Below, piece by piece: positions 1 through 5,360 of a stretch of DNA of 5,360 nt (its first letter is position 1; each line of letters begins with the position of its first letter). The position numbers and the translations under genes are program-made. Below the pieces are notes generated by a model, which was not told the DNA's origin, ran no database searches, and saw only the letters and a program-made list of their open reading frames with translations. Source of the stretch: Oscillospiraceae bacterium (GTDB taxonomy: Bacteria > Bacillota > Clostridia > Oscillospirales > Ruminococcaceae); assembly GCA_019420135.1 (NCBI GenBank), contig JAHZHS010000138.1, positions 1 through 5,360 of the forward strand, given 5' to 3'.

Positions 1-176
1 CCGAGCGGCTGCTGCGCGGTGCCTTTGAGCGGATGGGATACAGCGCCCGCGCCTATGACCGCATCCTGCGGGTGGCGCGAACCATAGCGGACCTGGCCCA
101 CAGCGAAATCATCACCGCTGCACATCTGTCCGAAGTCCTGCAATACCGCAGTCTGGACCGCAGCACGCGGCCATAA
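1..176 (+). CDS. yifB: YifB/ComM-family Mg-chelatase-like AAA+ ATPase, C-terminal fragment
   Basis: Only the last 57 complete codons are present, in the frame starting at base 3 and ending with TAA at 174-176. The stretch MGYSARAYDRILRVARTIAD is the hallmark of the C-terminal Mg_chelatase_C domain of YifB/ComM proteins. It is followed by a helical tail (SEIITAAHLSEVLQYRSLDR), which is also typical, and the natural C-terminus is reached. Family members are about 500 residues long, so roughly nine tenths of the gene lies left of the window. ComM is a hexameric AAA+ helicase that promotes branch migration during natural transformation in Gram-negatives; the role in Firmicutes is less clear, and the gene often sits near dprA. 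The AAA+ motor motifs are outside the window and cannot be checked. The gene converges on padR and ends in the hairpin at 202-235. Confidence 0.85.
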   Translation, partial: ERLLRGAFERMGYSARAYDRILRVARTIADLAHSEIITAAHLSEVLQYRSLDRSTRP

Positions 177-201
177 CTGATATTCCTCATACCAACAAAA
201 G

Positions 202-235
202 AGCGCCTTCCTGCAGGAAGGCGCTTTGCTTTTGT
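202..235. terminator. Bidirectional Rho-independent terminator between convergent yifB and padR
   Basis: Bases 202-225 form a perfect 24-base palindrome (AGCGCCTTCC, centre TGCA, GGAAGGCGCT). On the plus strand it is followed by TTGCTTTT. On the minus strand it is followed by CTTTTGTTGG. It lies 25 bases after the yifB stop and 21 bases beyond the padR stop, so it can end both converging transcripts. Confidence 0.9.
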
Positions 236-246
236 ATTCTCGGGAT

Positions 247-612
247 TCAGAGCTCCGGGGCATCGATCACCTTGCCCATGGCCTCGGCAAACAGACGGTA
301 ATCCCCCGTCATCTCCTGCAGATGTTTCTGTCCCGGTTCGGTAATGGCAAAATATACCCGGGCACGATCCCCGCCCAGAGGGGTGTTGGTCACCTGGACA
401 AAGCCCTGCCGTTCCAGGCGGCTGAGAGGCCCGTTGAGTTTGTCATAGATCAGAACATTGTCCGTCAGTGCCGCCAGATAACGGATAATCTCCCGCCCGT
501 ACATCGCCCGGCGGTTGAGCAGGATCAGCACAAGCATATCCACCACATCCCGCTGCAAAAGGTTCTTCAGCACTCCGGGACGCCACACTCGGGGCTTTGG
601 TGTTCTCGGCAT
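247..612 (-). CDS. PadR-family winged-helix transcriptional regulator
   Basis: This is a 121-residue cytoplasmic DNA-binding protein. Visible PadR features are the early helices RDVVDMLVLILL (21-32), the motif MYGREIIRYL (37-46), the recognition-helix region LNGPLSRLERQGFV (59-72), and the wing RARVYFAITEPGQKHL (83-98). The usual family motif is G-x-LYPAL-x-RLE; here it reads as NGPLSRLE, a mild departure. The C-terminal part is short, as in the small PadR subgroup of about 110 residues. The frame stays open upstream to 690, but I chose the ATG at 612 because GGGGAG lies 6 bases before it and the PadR-like sequence begins there. Small PadR proteins are usually ligand-responsive repressors of a neighbouring transporter and of themselves, so the ABC operon next door is the obvious target. 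That link is inferred. MarR is the alternative family, less likely given the MYGREI motif. Confidence 0.85.
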   Translation of the reverse strand: MPRTPKPRVWRPGVLKNLLQRDVVDMLVLILLNRRAMYGREIIRYLAALTDNVLIYDKLNGPLSRLERQGFVQVTNTPLGGDRARVYFAITEPGQKHLQEMTGDYRLFAEAMGKVIDAPEL

Positions 613-660
613 AAAGTTCTCCCCTTTTGTAAGGGCCTGCGTGGCTGCCGCGCCTGCCCG

Positions 661-675
661 TATAGTAAAATTATA
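661..675. promoter_or_regulatory. Candidate operator (imperfect AT-rich palindrome) over the padR -10
   Basis: TATAGTAAAATTATA pairs at five of seven symmetric positions around base 668 and covers the -10 and the likely start site of the padR promoter. That is where a self-repressing PadR protein would be expected to bind. AT-rich promoter DNA makes short palindromes easily, so this is tentative. Confidence 0.35.
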
Positions 676-698
676 ACAGAAACAGACCACCGCGGCAA
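670..698 (-). promoter_or_regulatory. Sigma-A promoter of the padR gene
   Basis: On the minus strand there is a perfect -10, TATAAT (675-670), preceded by TGT, which makes an extended -10. A -35 of TTGCCG (698-693, four of six consensus bases) lies exactly 17 bases upstream. The start of transcription should fall near 662-664, giving a leader of about 50 bases before the padR ATG at 612. padR therefore has its own promoter separate from the ABC operon. Confidence 0.75.
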
Positions 699-867
699 CA
701 AATCAGCCGTTTCCGCATGATCTGCACCTTCGTCGAAACATTCCCCGATCCCGTGAATCATGGAATCCCGGCAGCAAAGCAAGCGACTTTGCCAATAAAA
801 TCTTGTGGATTTTTCTGCGGAGCCCGGTAATTCCCGGCAGATTCTCCGCCGTCCGTTTTTTCTATTT

Positions 868-923
868 TTTGCAAAAACAGCCGCCGGTATGCGCAGCGGT
901 TATGCTGTGCCGATACCGACGGC
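868..923 (-). terminator. Rho-independent terminator of the ABC-transporter operon
   Basis: Read on the minus strand, GCCGTCGGTAT (923-913) pairs with ATACCGGCGGC (890-880): 11 pairs, one of them G-U. The 22-base loop can fold further through CAGC/GCTG. TGTTTTTGC follows directly. It starts 25 bases after the stop codon of the winged-helix gene, so the three-gene operon ends here and padR is not co-transcribed by default. Confidence 0.8.
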
Positions 924-948
924 AAAAAAGGGGAAATCCGGGCGTGCA

Positions 949-1293
949 TCACCGCCGCAGCATATATCCCACCTGAAAGACTGTCACGATCTCATCCCGG
1001 AGGTCCAGTTTGCGCCGCAGATGGGTAATGTGCATATCGGTGGTCCGGCTGTGCACCGGCACCGAAGTTCCCCAGATGCGATCCAGCATTTCCTCCCGGC
1101 TGACGGGACGGCCGATCCGTCCCAGCAGGCAGCCGAACAGAGCGCATTCCGCCGGGGTCAGCTGCAGTTCTTCCTGCTCGCCGCGGAACACCCGTCCGGT
1201 CTGCAGATCCACGGTAAGCCCCCGATATCGGATCTTTCCGCGGGGAATCCTGGGTTTGCGTTTGGCCGTCTGACGACCAGTTGTCATCGACAT
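949..1293 (-). CDS. Stand-alone OmpR/PhoB-type winged-helix DNA-binding protein without receiver domain
   Basis: The protein has 114 residues. Residues about 25-113 are a complete Trans_reg_C domain: the beta-platform GLTVDLQTGRVFRGEQEELQ, then LTPAECALFGCLLGRIG, then VSREEMLDRIWG, the recognition helix RTTDMHITHLRRKL, and the closing wing IVTVFQVGYML. In ordinary response regulators this domain follows a phosphorylated receiver of about 120 residues. Here it is preceded only by a basic tail (RQTAKRKPRIPRGK). There is no membrane segment and no sensor kinase gene in the window. I chose the ATG at 1293 because AGGAGG (1308-1303) lies 9 bases before it. The frame runs on to 1365, but that part lies in the permease gene, and a second ATG at 1287 is too far from the ribosome site. 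It starts 29 bases after the permease stop and must be the third cistron of the ABC operon. Autoregulation of that operon is a reasonable guess. Confidence 0.85.
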   Translation of the reverse strand: MSMTTGRQTAKRKPRIPRGKIRYRGLTVDLQTGRVFRGEQEELQLTPAECALFGCLLGRIGRPVSREEMLDRIWGTSVPVHSRTTDMHITHLRRKLDLRDEIVTVFQVGYMLRR

Positions 1294-1322
1294 GGGAGTC
1301 GACCTCCTTTTCCTTGTTGTTT

Positions 1323-3740
1323 TCAGCGGTATCTCTGCGGGATGTCCAGCCGGATGCCGCGCCATTCATATTGCCCTATCAGGTGCTGGGAAATCCCCCA
1401 TGCCGCCGCCACTGTCAGCAGCAAAATCAGGATCACCGCCCACCCCAGAGAGTAGGGACTTCCGTCCGGGGTGCTGTATCCCTGTACGCCCAACAGGGCG
1501 ACGGCGTGAAACAGCGGGTAGGTTCCAAGCCACTCGATGCCGCCCGTCATGCCGGAAAGGGCCAGCAGCGGCGGCAGGCAGCAGGCAACCGCACTCACAA
1601 ACAGGGCCGGAAGGAAACTGCCGAACACCTGTCCCAGCCAGAGGGTGACCATCGCCATGAGCAGGCAGGCCGCCACACGGCACAACACCCAAAAGATCAG
1701 CAGATCTCCCAGCGTGACGGCACCGGGCAGGGTAACAAATTCCGAAATGCTCATGGCCGGCGCCCCCGGTGCAGGCAGCCCATAATCCCGCAGCACCTGC
1801 CAGAGATGGGGCAGGCAGCTGCCCAGGGCAATGACCGTCGACAGCAGCGCACTGAGCGCCAGTTTTGCGGTTACCGTGTGCCGGCGGCCGAGAGGCGTGG
1901 CGCAAAGGATATCCTCCATACCGCCCCGGCGTTCCATGGCAAACAGTCCCGCAAAACAGACGGCACACAGCAGCCCTGCATACAGGCTGTCCTGAAGATC
2001 CGCCGTGCCGCTCAGGCCGAACAGCTTGCGGTATCCGGTTTCATACACCAGCCATGCGCCGGGATGCTCCTTGAGATATCCGTTGATGTTGCCGGAAATG
2101 ATTCTGGTATACACATTGTACTTCTGCTGCTGCGCCATGTAAGCGTACAGTGCCTCGGGGGGTGCCTTGCCGTTCTGGACCTGTTTCTGCGTCTCCAGCA
2201 TGGGGGCGAATTCCTCCCCTTGCCCGGTGAGCCAGTCGGCGCTTGATCGGGTGAACGGTCCAGAGATTTCTTTCATGTAACCGGCGTAGTAAATCTCGTC
2301 GGCATCCAGATAGCTCTGAGCCCCCATCCCCTGGGAAACGCCAAACAGCAAAAACGCCGCGGCAAAGGCGCCCGCCCCGCAAATTACCAGCAATTTCCGC
2401 CCTTCTTCTATAAATACGACAGTCGGACGCGTTTTGTGGCAAACCGGCAAAAATTTTTTTTCTTTTTTTGCCGGGATCAGCCAGGCACGGGCAAACACCA
2501 GGCAAAATGCCGTTCCGAAGACCACCGTATACCCCGCTGCGGCACTCCATTCCACCAGCGGCAGTCCGACCGGTGTGCCGAACCAGTACAGGTTGCGGTA
2601 GTTGCCCAGCAGTTCATTGGTCTGCATCAGGCTGGCAAGGTTGGCATACTTGATCACATTGAGCCGTGCGGTGGCGGGGATCAGTTCCCGTACGCCGTAC
2701 ATGGCCAGCGGTACAGCCAGGGCTGCCGCCCACCCTGCAGCCCCATGCCGCGCCCAGAGTGCCGCCAGCATAACCCAGAGTCCCATGGCGAAGGCCGCCG
2801 CCCATTTTGCCAGCAAAAAGCACAGCAGATACTGTGCCGCCGTCATCTGCATGGTACAGCGCATGAGCGCCGGAATGCTCTGGATGGTGCGCTGCAGGGG
2901 GCCGAGTCCGAAGGCAGCCCCGCAGTAGGCCAGATTGACGCCGTACAATACCAGAATTACCCCGAGCAGTCCGAAGCCGAAGGCTGCCAGTTTGGCCAGG
3001 GCGGTCTTGAGTCGCCCGCCGGGCATACTGCGAACCAGCTGCAGAAGGCCGCTGTCCCTCTCCCGACGGACCAGCAGCAAGGCCAGAAACAGCATGGCCG
3101 CCAGAAGGATGCCATCGGTGAAGGGATAGGATATGGCCGTATAGATGCCTTTCTGTGGATAGTAACAGATGACTGTCTCCCCCAGCCCGGCATACACCTC
3201 CGCCGTGCGCTCGATGTTTTTCAGATCATAGCCGGTGGCATCGTTGTGGAAGATGGAAATTCCCGCCAGCTGCCCCGCCCTGGTCTGGACACTCTGCAAA
3301 AACTCCGGATAGGCAGCCACGGTATCATATTCCCCGCACAGTTCCCGGAACAGCTGATAGTCTGTGGAAAGGTCATCGGTATACAGGGTATAACTCTTGT
3401 CCCGGTAGATCTGCTCGTACGCATCAAAGAGGGCGGCGTTTTTCTCCCGGTAGGATGCCAGATAGCTTCCCCCGTAGGCAAGCTGACGGTAATAGTTATC
3501 GATCTTCAGGATACCTTCGCACTCGTCCAGGCGGCCATGAAGGAATTTTCCCATCTCCTCCATGGTCATGGTACTCAGTTCCTCCCCCACCGCCCGATAA
3601 GCACCGGCAGGGGGCTGACTTGCCGTGGGGCGTGTTCCCATCCAAAGCAGCAGCAGATTGGCGGCGGACAAAACCGCAAGCATCAGGGGGAACATCCGTC
3701 CGCACCACACCTTGCGCAGTTCCGAAATGAAAATGCTCAT
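1323..3740 (-). CDS. ABC-2-type permease, two repeated six-helix halves in one 805-residue chain
   Basis: This is the membrane subunit of the ABC exporter. Hydrophobic segments lie near residues 17-34, 207-224, 250-272, 303-325, 333-350 and 400-420 (half 1), and near 449-467, 585-602, 625-641, 680-702, 706-728 and 766-783 (half 2). Each half has one helix, a large outside loop (about 170 residues in half 1, about 115 in half 2), then five helices. The halves are homologous: E227-A252 aligns without gaps to E603-A628 with 11 of 26 identities, including ER, G, P-x-GR and AKLA. A short ExRK or EGRK stretch precedes the first helix of each half. A charged linker, KKEKK (425-429), joins them. Usual ABC-2 permeases are single six-helix units of 250-400 residues. 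I chose the ATG at 3740: GGTGAT, which matches the extended anti-SD, lies just before it, and MSIFISELRKVW is a typical family start. An ATG at 3824 would add 28 unlikely residues and overlap the ATPase gene. The cargo is unknown. Confidence 0.85.
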   Translation of the reverse strand: MSIFISELRKVWCGRMFPLMLAVLSAANLLLLWMGTRPTASQPPAGAYRAVGEELSTMTMEEMGKFLHGRLDECEGILKIDNYYRQLAYGGSYLASYREKNAALFDAYEQIYRDKSYTLYTDDLSTDYQLFRELCGEYDTVAAYPEFLQSVQTRAGQLAGISIFHNDATGYDLKNIERTAEVYAGLGETVICYYPQKGIYTAISYPFTDGILLAAMLFLALLLVRRERDSGLLQLVRSMPGGRLKTALAKLAAFGFGLLGVILVLYGVNLAYCGAAFGLGPLQRTIQSIPALMRCTMQMTAAQYLLCFLLAKWAAAFAMGLWVMLAALWARHGAAGWAAALAVPLAMYGVRELIPATARLNVIKYANLASLMQTNELLGNYRNLYWFGTPVGLPLVEWSAAAGYTVVFGTAFCLVFARAWLIPAKKEKKFLPVCHKTRPTVVFIEEGRKLLVICGAGAFAAAFLLFGVSQGMGAQSYLDADEIYYAGYMKEISGPFTRSSADWLTGQGEEFAPMLETQKQVQNGKAPPEALYAYMAQQQKYNVYTRIISGNINGYLKEHPGAWLVYETGYRKLFGLSGTADLQDSLYAGLLCAVCFAGLFAMERRGGMEDILCATPLGRRHTVTAKLALSALLSTVIALGSCLPHLWQVLRDYGLPAPGAPAMSISEFVTLPGAVTLGDLLIFWVLCRVAACLLMAMVTLWLGQVFGSFLPALFVSAVACCLPPLLALSGMTGGIEWLGTYPLFHAVALLGVQGYSTPDGSPYSLGWAVILILLLTVAAAWGISQHLIGQYEWRGIRLDIPQRYR
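2444..2474 (-). repeat. Inverted repeat enclosing a poly-A shift-prone tract at the joint of the permease halves
   Basis: In the mRNA sense, CCGGCAAAAA and TTTTTGCCGG form perfect 10-base arms around an A-rich centre; the run as a whole is A7-G-A8-T5. The codons read GCA AAA AAA GAA AAA AAA TTT, so the pattern A-AAA-AAA occurs twice in the zero frame. It encodes the linker between the two halves (residues 423-431). Whether it causes slippage is unknown. Confidence 0.6.
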
Positions 3741-3760
3741 GCCATCACCATTCTTCCTGC

Positions 3761-3796
3761 CCGTGGGCGGAGGTTGCCGCCGGTCAAAGCCCACGG
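3761..3796 (-). other. Stem-loop between the ATPase and permease genes
   Basis: CCGTGGGC and GCCCACGG form a perfect 8-base GC-rich stem with a 20-base loop, inside the 73-base gap between the ATPase stop and the permease start. No T-run follows, so it is not a standard terminator. It may stabilise the upstream message or tune the ratio of ATPase to permease; this is inference. Confidence 0.45.
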
Positions 3797-3813
3797 CCTG
3801 CGCAGGGGGCTCC

Positions 3814-4596
3814 TCATCGGCCATCCTCCTCCCCGAATACCGAGAGATAGACCTCCTCCAGCCCCCTGCCCGGTGCATAGCGTTCCACCAGCTCGGACAC
3901 GGGTGCTGCATCCACCACCCGCCCCGCACGCAGCAGAATCACGCCGTCGGCAACGCTCTCAATGTCGGATACAACATGGGTGGCAACCAGAATGATCCGG
4001 TTTTCCGCCATCTGTGCCAGCAATGTGCGCAGACGTACCCGCTCACGGGGATCCAGTCCGGCAGTGGGTTCGTCCAGAATGAGAAGTTTCGGATCTCCCA
4101 GCAGCGCCGAAGCCAGCAGCAGGCGCTGCTTCATACCGCCCGAGTAGGCCCCCAGGCGTTTATCCAGTTGCTGCGCCAGATTCACGGCACGAGACACACG
4201 GTCCGCCTCCCCGGCAACCGCATTGCGCGGGATTTCCTTGAGCGCCGCCAGGTAGGCCAGGAACTGCCGTCCTGTGTAGCTGTCGTACAGTCCCTGCTGC
4301 TGCGGCATGTATCCCAGGATCCGCCGGAAGCGGATGCCGCGGGCCGGATACCCGCACCAAAGCACCTGACCCGAATCCGCTGCCAGGCCCCCTGTCACAA
4401 TTTGCAGAAGTGTGCTCTTGCCCGCGCCGTTGGGCCCCAACAAACCGTAAAGTCCGGGGCCCAGATGCAGGTTTACCCCGTCCAGAGCTTTTTTGGCGGC
4501 GGCTCTTTTGCCTCCCGGCCAAAAGGCGGCTCCCCCGTAACTTTTGCGGAGATCCTCCACCGCAAAGGACAGGGAATGTCGTTCTGTTTGCGGCAT
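3814..4596 (-). CDS. ABC transporter ATP-binding protein, CcmA/NatA-type exporter ATPase
   Basis: The 260-residue protein is a complete nucleotide-binding subunit that powers the permease encoded just downstream. It shows Walker A GPNGAGKST (54-62), Q-loop MPQQQG (97-102), signature YSGGMKQR (151-158), Walker B LLILDEP (171-177), D-loop GLD (180-182) and the switch histidine H207 in VATHV. All catalytic positions are intact. The C-terminal end LEEVYLSVFGEED is the usual tail of this exporter class. Because the permease holds both membrane halves in one chain, this single ATPase presumably acts as a homodimer. An odd point is an extra stretch of about 14 residues with basic character (GAAFWPGGKRAAAK, 22-35) between the aromatic A-loop residue Y20 and ALDGV, where relatives have only a few residues. 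The start is well supported: GGAGG lies 7 bases before the ATG at 4596. It is the first cistron of the operon; the substrate cannot be assigned. Confidence 0.95.
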   Translation of the reverse strand: MPQTERHSLSFAVEDLRKSYGGAAFWPGGKRAAAKKALDGVNLHLGPGLYGLLGPNGAGKSTLLQIVTGGLAADSGQVLWCGYPARGIRFRRILGYMPQQQGLYDSYTGRQFLAYLAALKEIPRNAVAGEADRVSRAVNLAQQLDKRLGAYSGGMKQRLLLASALLGDPKLLILDEPTAGLDPRERVRLRTLLAQMAENRIILVATHVVSDIESVADGVILLRAGRVVDAAPVSELVERYAPGRGLEEVYLSVFGEEDGR

Positions 4597-4628
4597 CCGG
4601 CGCCCTCCCTTCCCTTTTTGTGGTTTTT

Positions 4629-4634
4629 ATCATA
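4629..4634 (-). promoter_or_regulatory. Likely -10 element of the ABC operon promoter
   Basis: TATGAT on the minus strand matches five of six -10 bases and sits 32 bases before the ATPase ATG. No good -35 is found at 16-18 bases upstream (only T-rich ACTTTT-like sequence); TTGAAA is present but only 11 bases away. A weak or regulated promoter fits this. It lies between the lysC terminator and the ATPase gene, where an operon promoter is needed. Confidence 0.45.
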
Positions 4635-4729
4635 GGGCCGGGATGTTTCAAAAAAGTATCAGTCCCCCGGTTCCCAGCAAAAAGGCGGGATTTCTCCCTT
4701 TTCTCCGGGTGCCGCCGGTATCCGGACGC

Positions 4730-4768
4730 AAAAAAGCCACCGGTCCCCCCATTGGGGGAGCCGATGGC
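4730..4768 (-). terminator. Strong Rho-independent terminator after the aspartate kinase gene
   Basis: On the minus strand a 15-pair stem (GCCATCGGCTCCCCC with GGGGGGACCGGTGGC, one mismatch and two G-U pairs) closes on the loop AAT and is followed directly by TTTTTTGC. It begins 35 bases after the lysC stop. An A-run precedes the stem, so weak activity on the other strand is possible. It separates lysC from the ABC operon downstream. Confidence 0.93.
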
Positions 4769-4803
4769 TTTTCGCTTTGAAGTGGTATTGCCGGAGAGGC
4801 GGA

Positions 4804-5360
4804 TCAGTGGATAAAGGCGTCGTGGATGGCGGCAACGGCACGGTCCGCATCCGCCTTGTCGATGATCACGCTGATCTTGATCTCGCTGGTGGAGATCATG
4901 TGGATGTTGATGCCCTGATTGAACAGCGCTTCGAACATGGCGGAGGCCACGCCGGAATGGCTCTGCATACCGGCGCCGACAATGGACACCTTGGCGTAAT
5001 CGGTGCAGACCTTGATGTCGCCGCCGCCGAAGCGGTTCTTGTTCTCATTGAGCACGGAGAGGGCAGTCTGTGCCTCGGTGAGGGGGACCGTAAAGGTCAG
5101 GTCCTTGCTGTTGCCGCGGCCGGAGCTCTGCAGGATGATGTCCACGTTGATGTTGCGCTGTGCCAGCAGGCTGAATACCTTGAAGGACATGCCGGGCACA
5201 TCCGGCACCTCCATGATCGAAATGACAGCTACATTCTCGTCCTTGGCAACGCCCTTGATCAGCATACCTTCCACTTTCGTTTCCTCCTTCACAATAGTAC
5301 CGGGAACGGGGTTCAGGCTGGAAATGACCTCCAGTTCAACTCCGTATTTCTTGGCAAGTT
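4804..5360 (-). CDS. lysC: Aspartate kinase, C-terminal regulatory part with two ACT domains (partial)
   Basis: Aspartate kinase makes L-aspartyl-4-phosphate, the first step toward lysine, threonine, methionine and diaminopimelate. The last 184 residues are seen and the reading frame runs off the right edge. The kinase domain (amino-acid kinase fold) lies outside the window except for its linker, LAKKYGVELEVISSLNPVPG, a family hallmark. ACT domain 1 lies near 46-110 of the visible part (DVPGMSFKVFSLLAQ, INVDIILQ, LTFTVP). ACT domain 2 lies near 117-180 (AKVSIVGAGMQSHSGV, MFEALFNQGINIHMISTSEI, KISVII). These ACT domains bind feedback inhibitors such as lysine or threonine; which one applies here cannot be read. 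The length matches single-function kinases of about 400 residues, not the fusions with homoserine dehydrogenase. An internal ribosome site may yield a separate regulatory subunit. Confidence 0.95.
   Translation of the reverse strand, partial: LAKKYGVELEVISSLNPVPGTIVKEETKVEGMLIKGVAKDENVAVISIMEVPDVPGMSFKVFSLLAQRNINVDIILQSSGRGNSKDLTFTVPLTEAQTALSVLNENKNRFGGGDIKVCTDYAKVSIVGAGMQSHSGVASAMFEALFNQGINIHMISTSEIKISVIIDKADADRAVAAIHDAFIH
5272..5289 (-). promoter_or_regulatory. Possible internal ribosome site and GTG start within lysC
   Basis: AAGGAGG (5289-5283) is followed after 8 bases by an in-frame GTG at 5274-5272, then VEGMLIKGVAKD. Starting there would give a 156-residue protein holding both ACT domains. 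Bacillus subtilis aspartokinase II and Corynebacterium aspartokinase make such a beta subunit from an internal start, of similar size. The sequence fits but does not prove use; the codons AAG GAG GAA also simply encode KEE. Confidence 0.45.

Larger units (their letters stand above)
613..948. other. Non-coding gap between the winged-helix gene and padR
   Basis: I see no credible gene here; open frames crossing it show no recognisable protein and overlap real genes or control sites. It holds the padR leader and promoter (613-698) and the terminator of the ABC operon (868-923). Between them, 818-848 can form a weak interrupted hairpin (CGGAG/CTCCG around CCGG/CCGG) with no T-run directly after it. 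Bases 699-817 show nothing I can name. Confidence 0.6.

Noticed and set aside
613..690. 26-residue N-terminal extension of PadR
   Set aside because: It would run through the promoter and leader; the ATG at 612 has a ribosome site and begins the PadR-like sequence.
818..848. Interrupted hairpin in the padR upstream gap as a second terminator or riboswitch
   Set aside because: Stems are only 4-5 pairs, no T-run follows within 6 bases, and it does not precede a gene in a suitable place.
1281..2246. Long plus-strand open frame (321 codons) opposite the permease
   Set aside because: It is antisense to the permease, rich in Q, H, P and R, has no recognisable domain, and is a shadow of GC-rich coding sequence.
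3741..3929. 63-residue N-terminal extension of the permease
   Set aside because: Most of it overlaps the ATPase gene in another frame, it is not hydrophobic or conserved-looking, and the ATG at 3740 has a good ribosome site and a family-like start.
2436..3995. Plus-strand open frame of 519 codons opposite the permease and the ATPase end
   Set aside because: Its low-complexity composition mirrors the real minus-strand genes, it crosses their gene boundary, and it has no domain or convincing ribosome site.
1..5360. CRISPR array, insertion sequence ends, tRNA or rRNA genes
   Set aside because: No spaced direct repeats, transposase, terminal inverted repeats or cloverleaf-like sequence was seen on either strand.

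Overview
The window is about 5.4 kb of GC-rich, gene-dense bacterial DNA. It suggests a high-GC Firmicute, most likely a gut clostridium of the Oscillospiraceae/Ruminococcaceae type. The grounds are strong AGGAGG ribosome sites, classic hairpin-plus-T-run terminators, a lysine-type aspartate kinase, and a PadR regulator near a CcmA/NatA-type ABC exporter. The genus cannot be fixed from the sequence alone.

Layout from left to right: (1) the 3' end of a plus-strand YifB/ComM-family Mg-chelatase-like AAA ATPase gene (to 176). (2) A perfect-palindrome terminator (202-235) shared with the convergent minus-strand gene. (3) A minus-strand PadR-family regulator (247-612) with its own extended -10 promoter (670-698). 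(4) A non-coding gap (613-948) that holds this promoter and the terminator of the next operon. (5) A minus-strand three-gene operon, read right to left: ABC ATPase (4596-3814), an unusually large 805-residue ABC-2 permease made of two repeated halves (3740-1323), and a stand-alone OmpR/PhoB-type winged-helix DNA-binding protein with no receiver domain (1293-949). (6) A strong terminator (4730-4768), then the 3' end of a minus-strand aspartate kinase gene with two ACT domains, running off the right edge (4804-5360).

The two edge genes are ordinary housekeeping genes. Between them lies an accessory-looking cassette of one exporter and two small DNA-binding proteins. The natural reading is an ATPase homodimer driving a full-length fused permease, with PadR and/or the orphan winged-helix protein controlling expression. 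The cargo cannot be read from the sequence; lipid, peptide or drug export, or self-protection, are all possible.

Points most worth a second look: the gapless internal repeat in the permease; a poly-A shift-prone tract inside an inverted repeat exactly at the joint of its two halves; the receiver-less winged-helix gene as third cistron; and a strong internal ribosome site in the aspartate kinase gene that could give a separate regulatory subunit.
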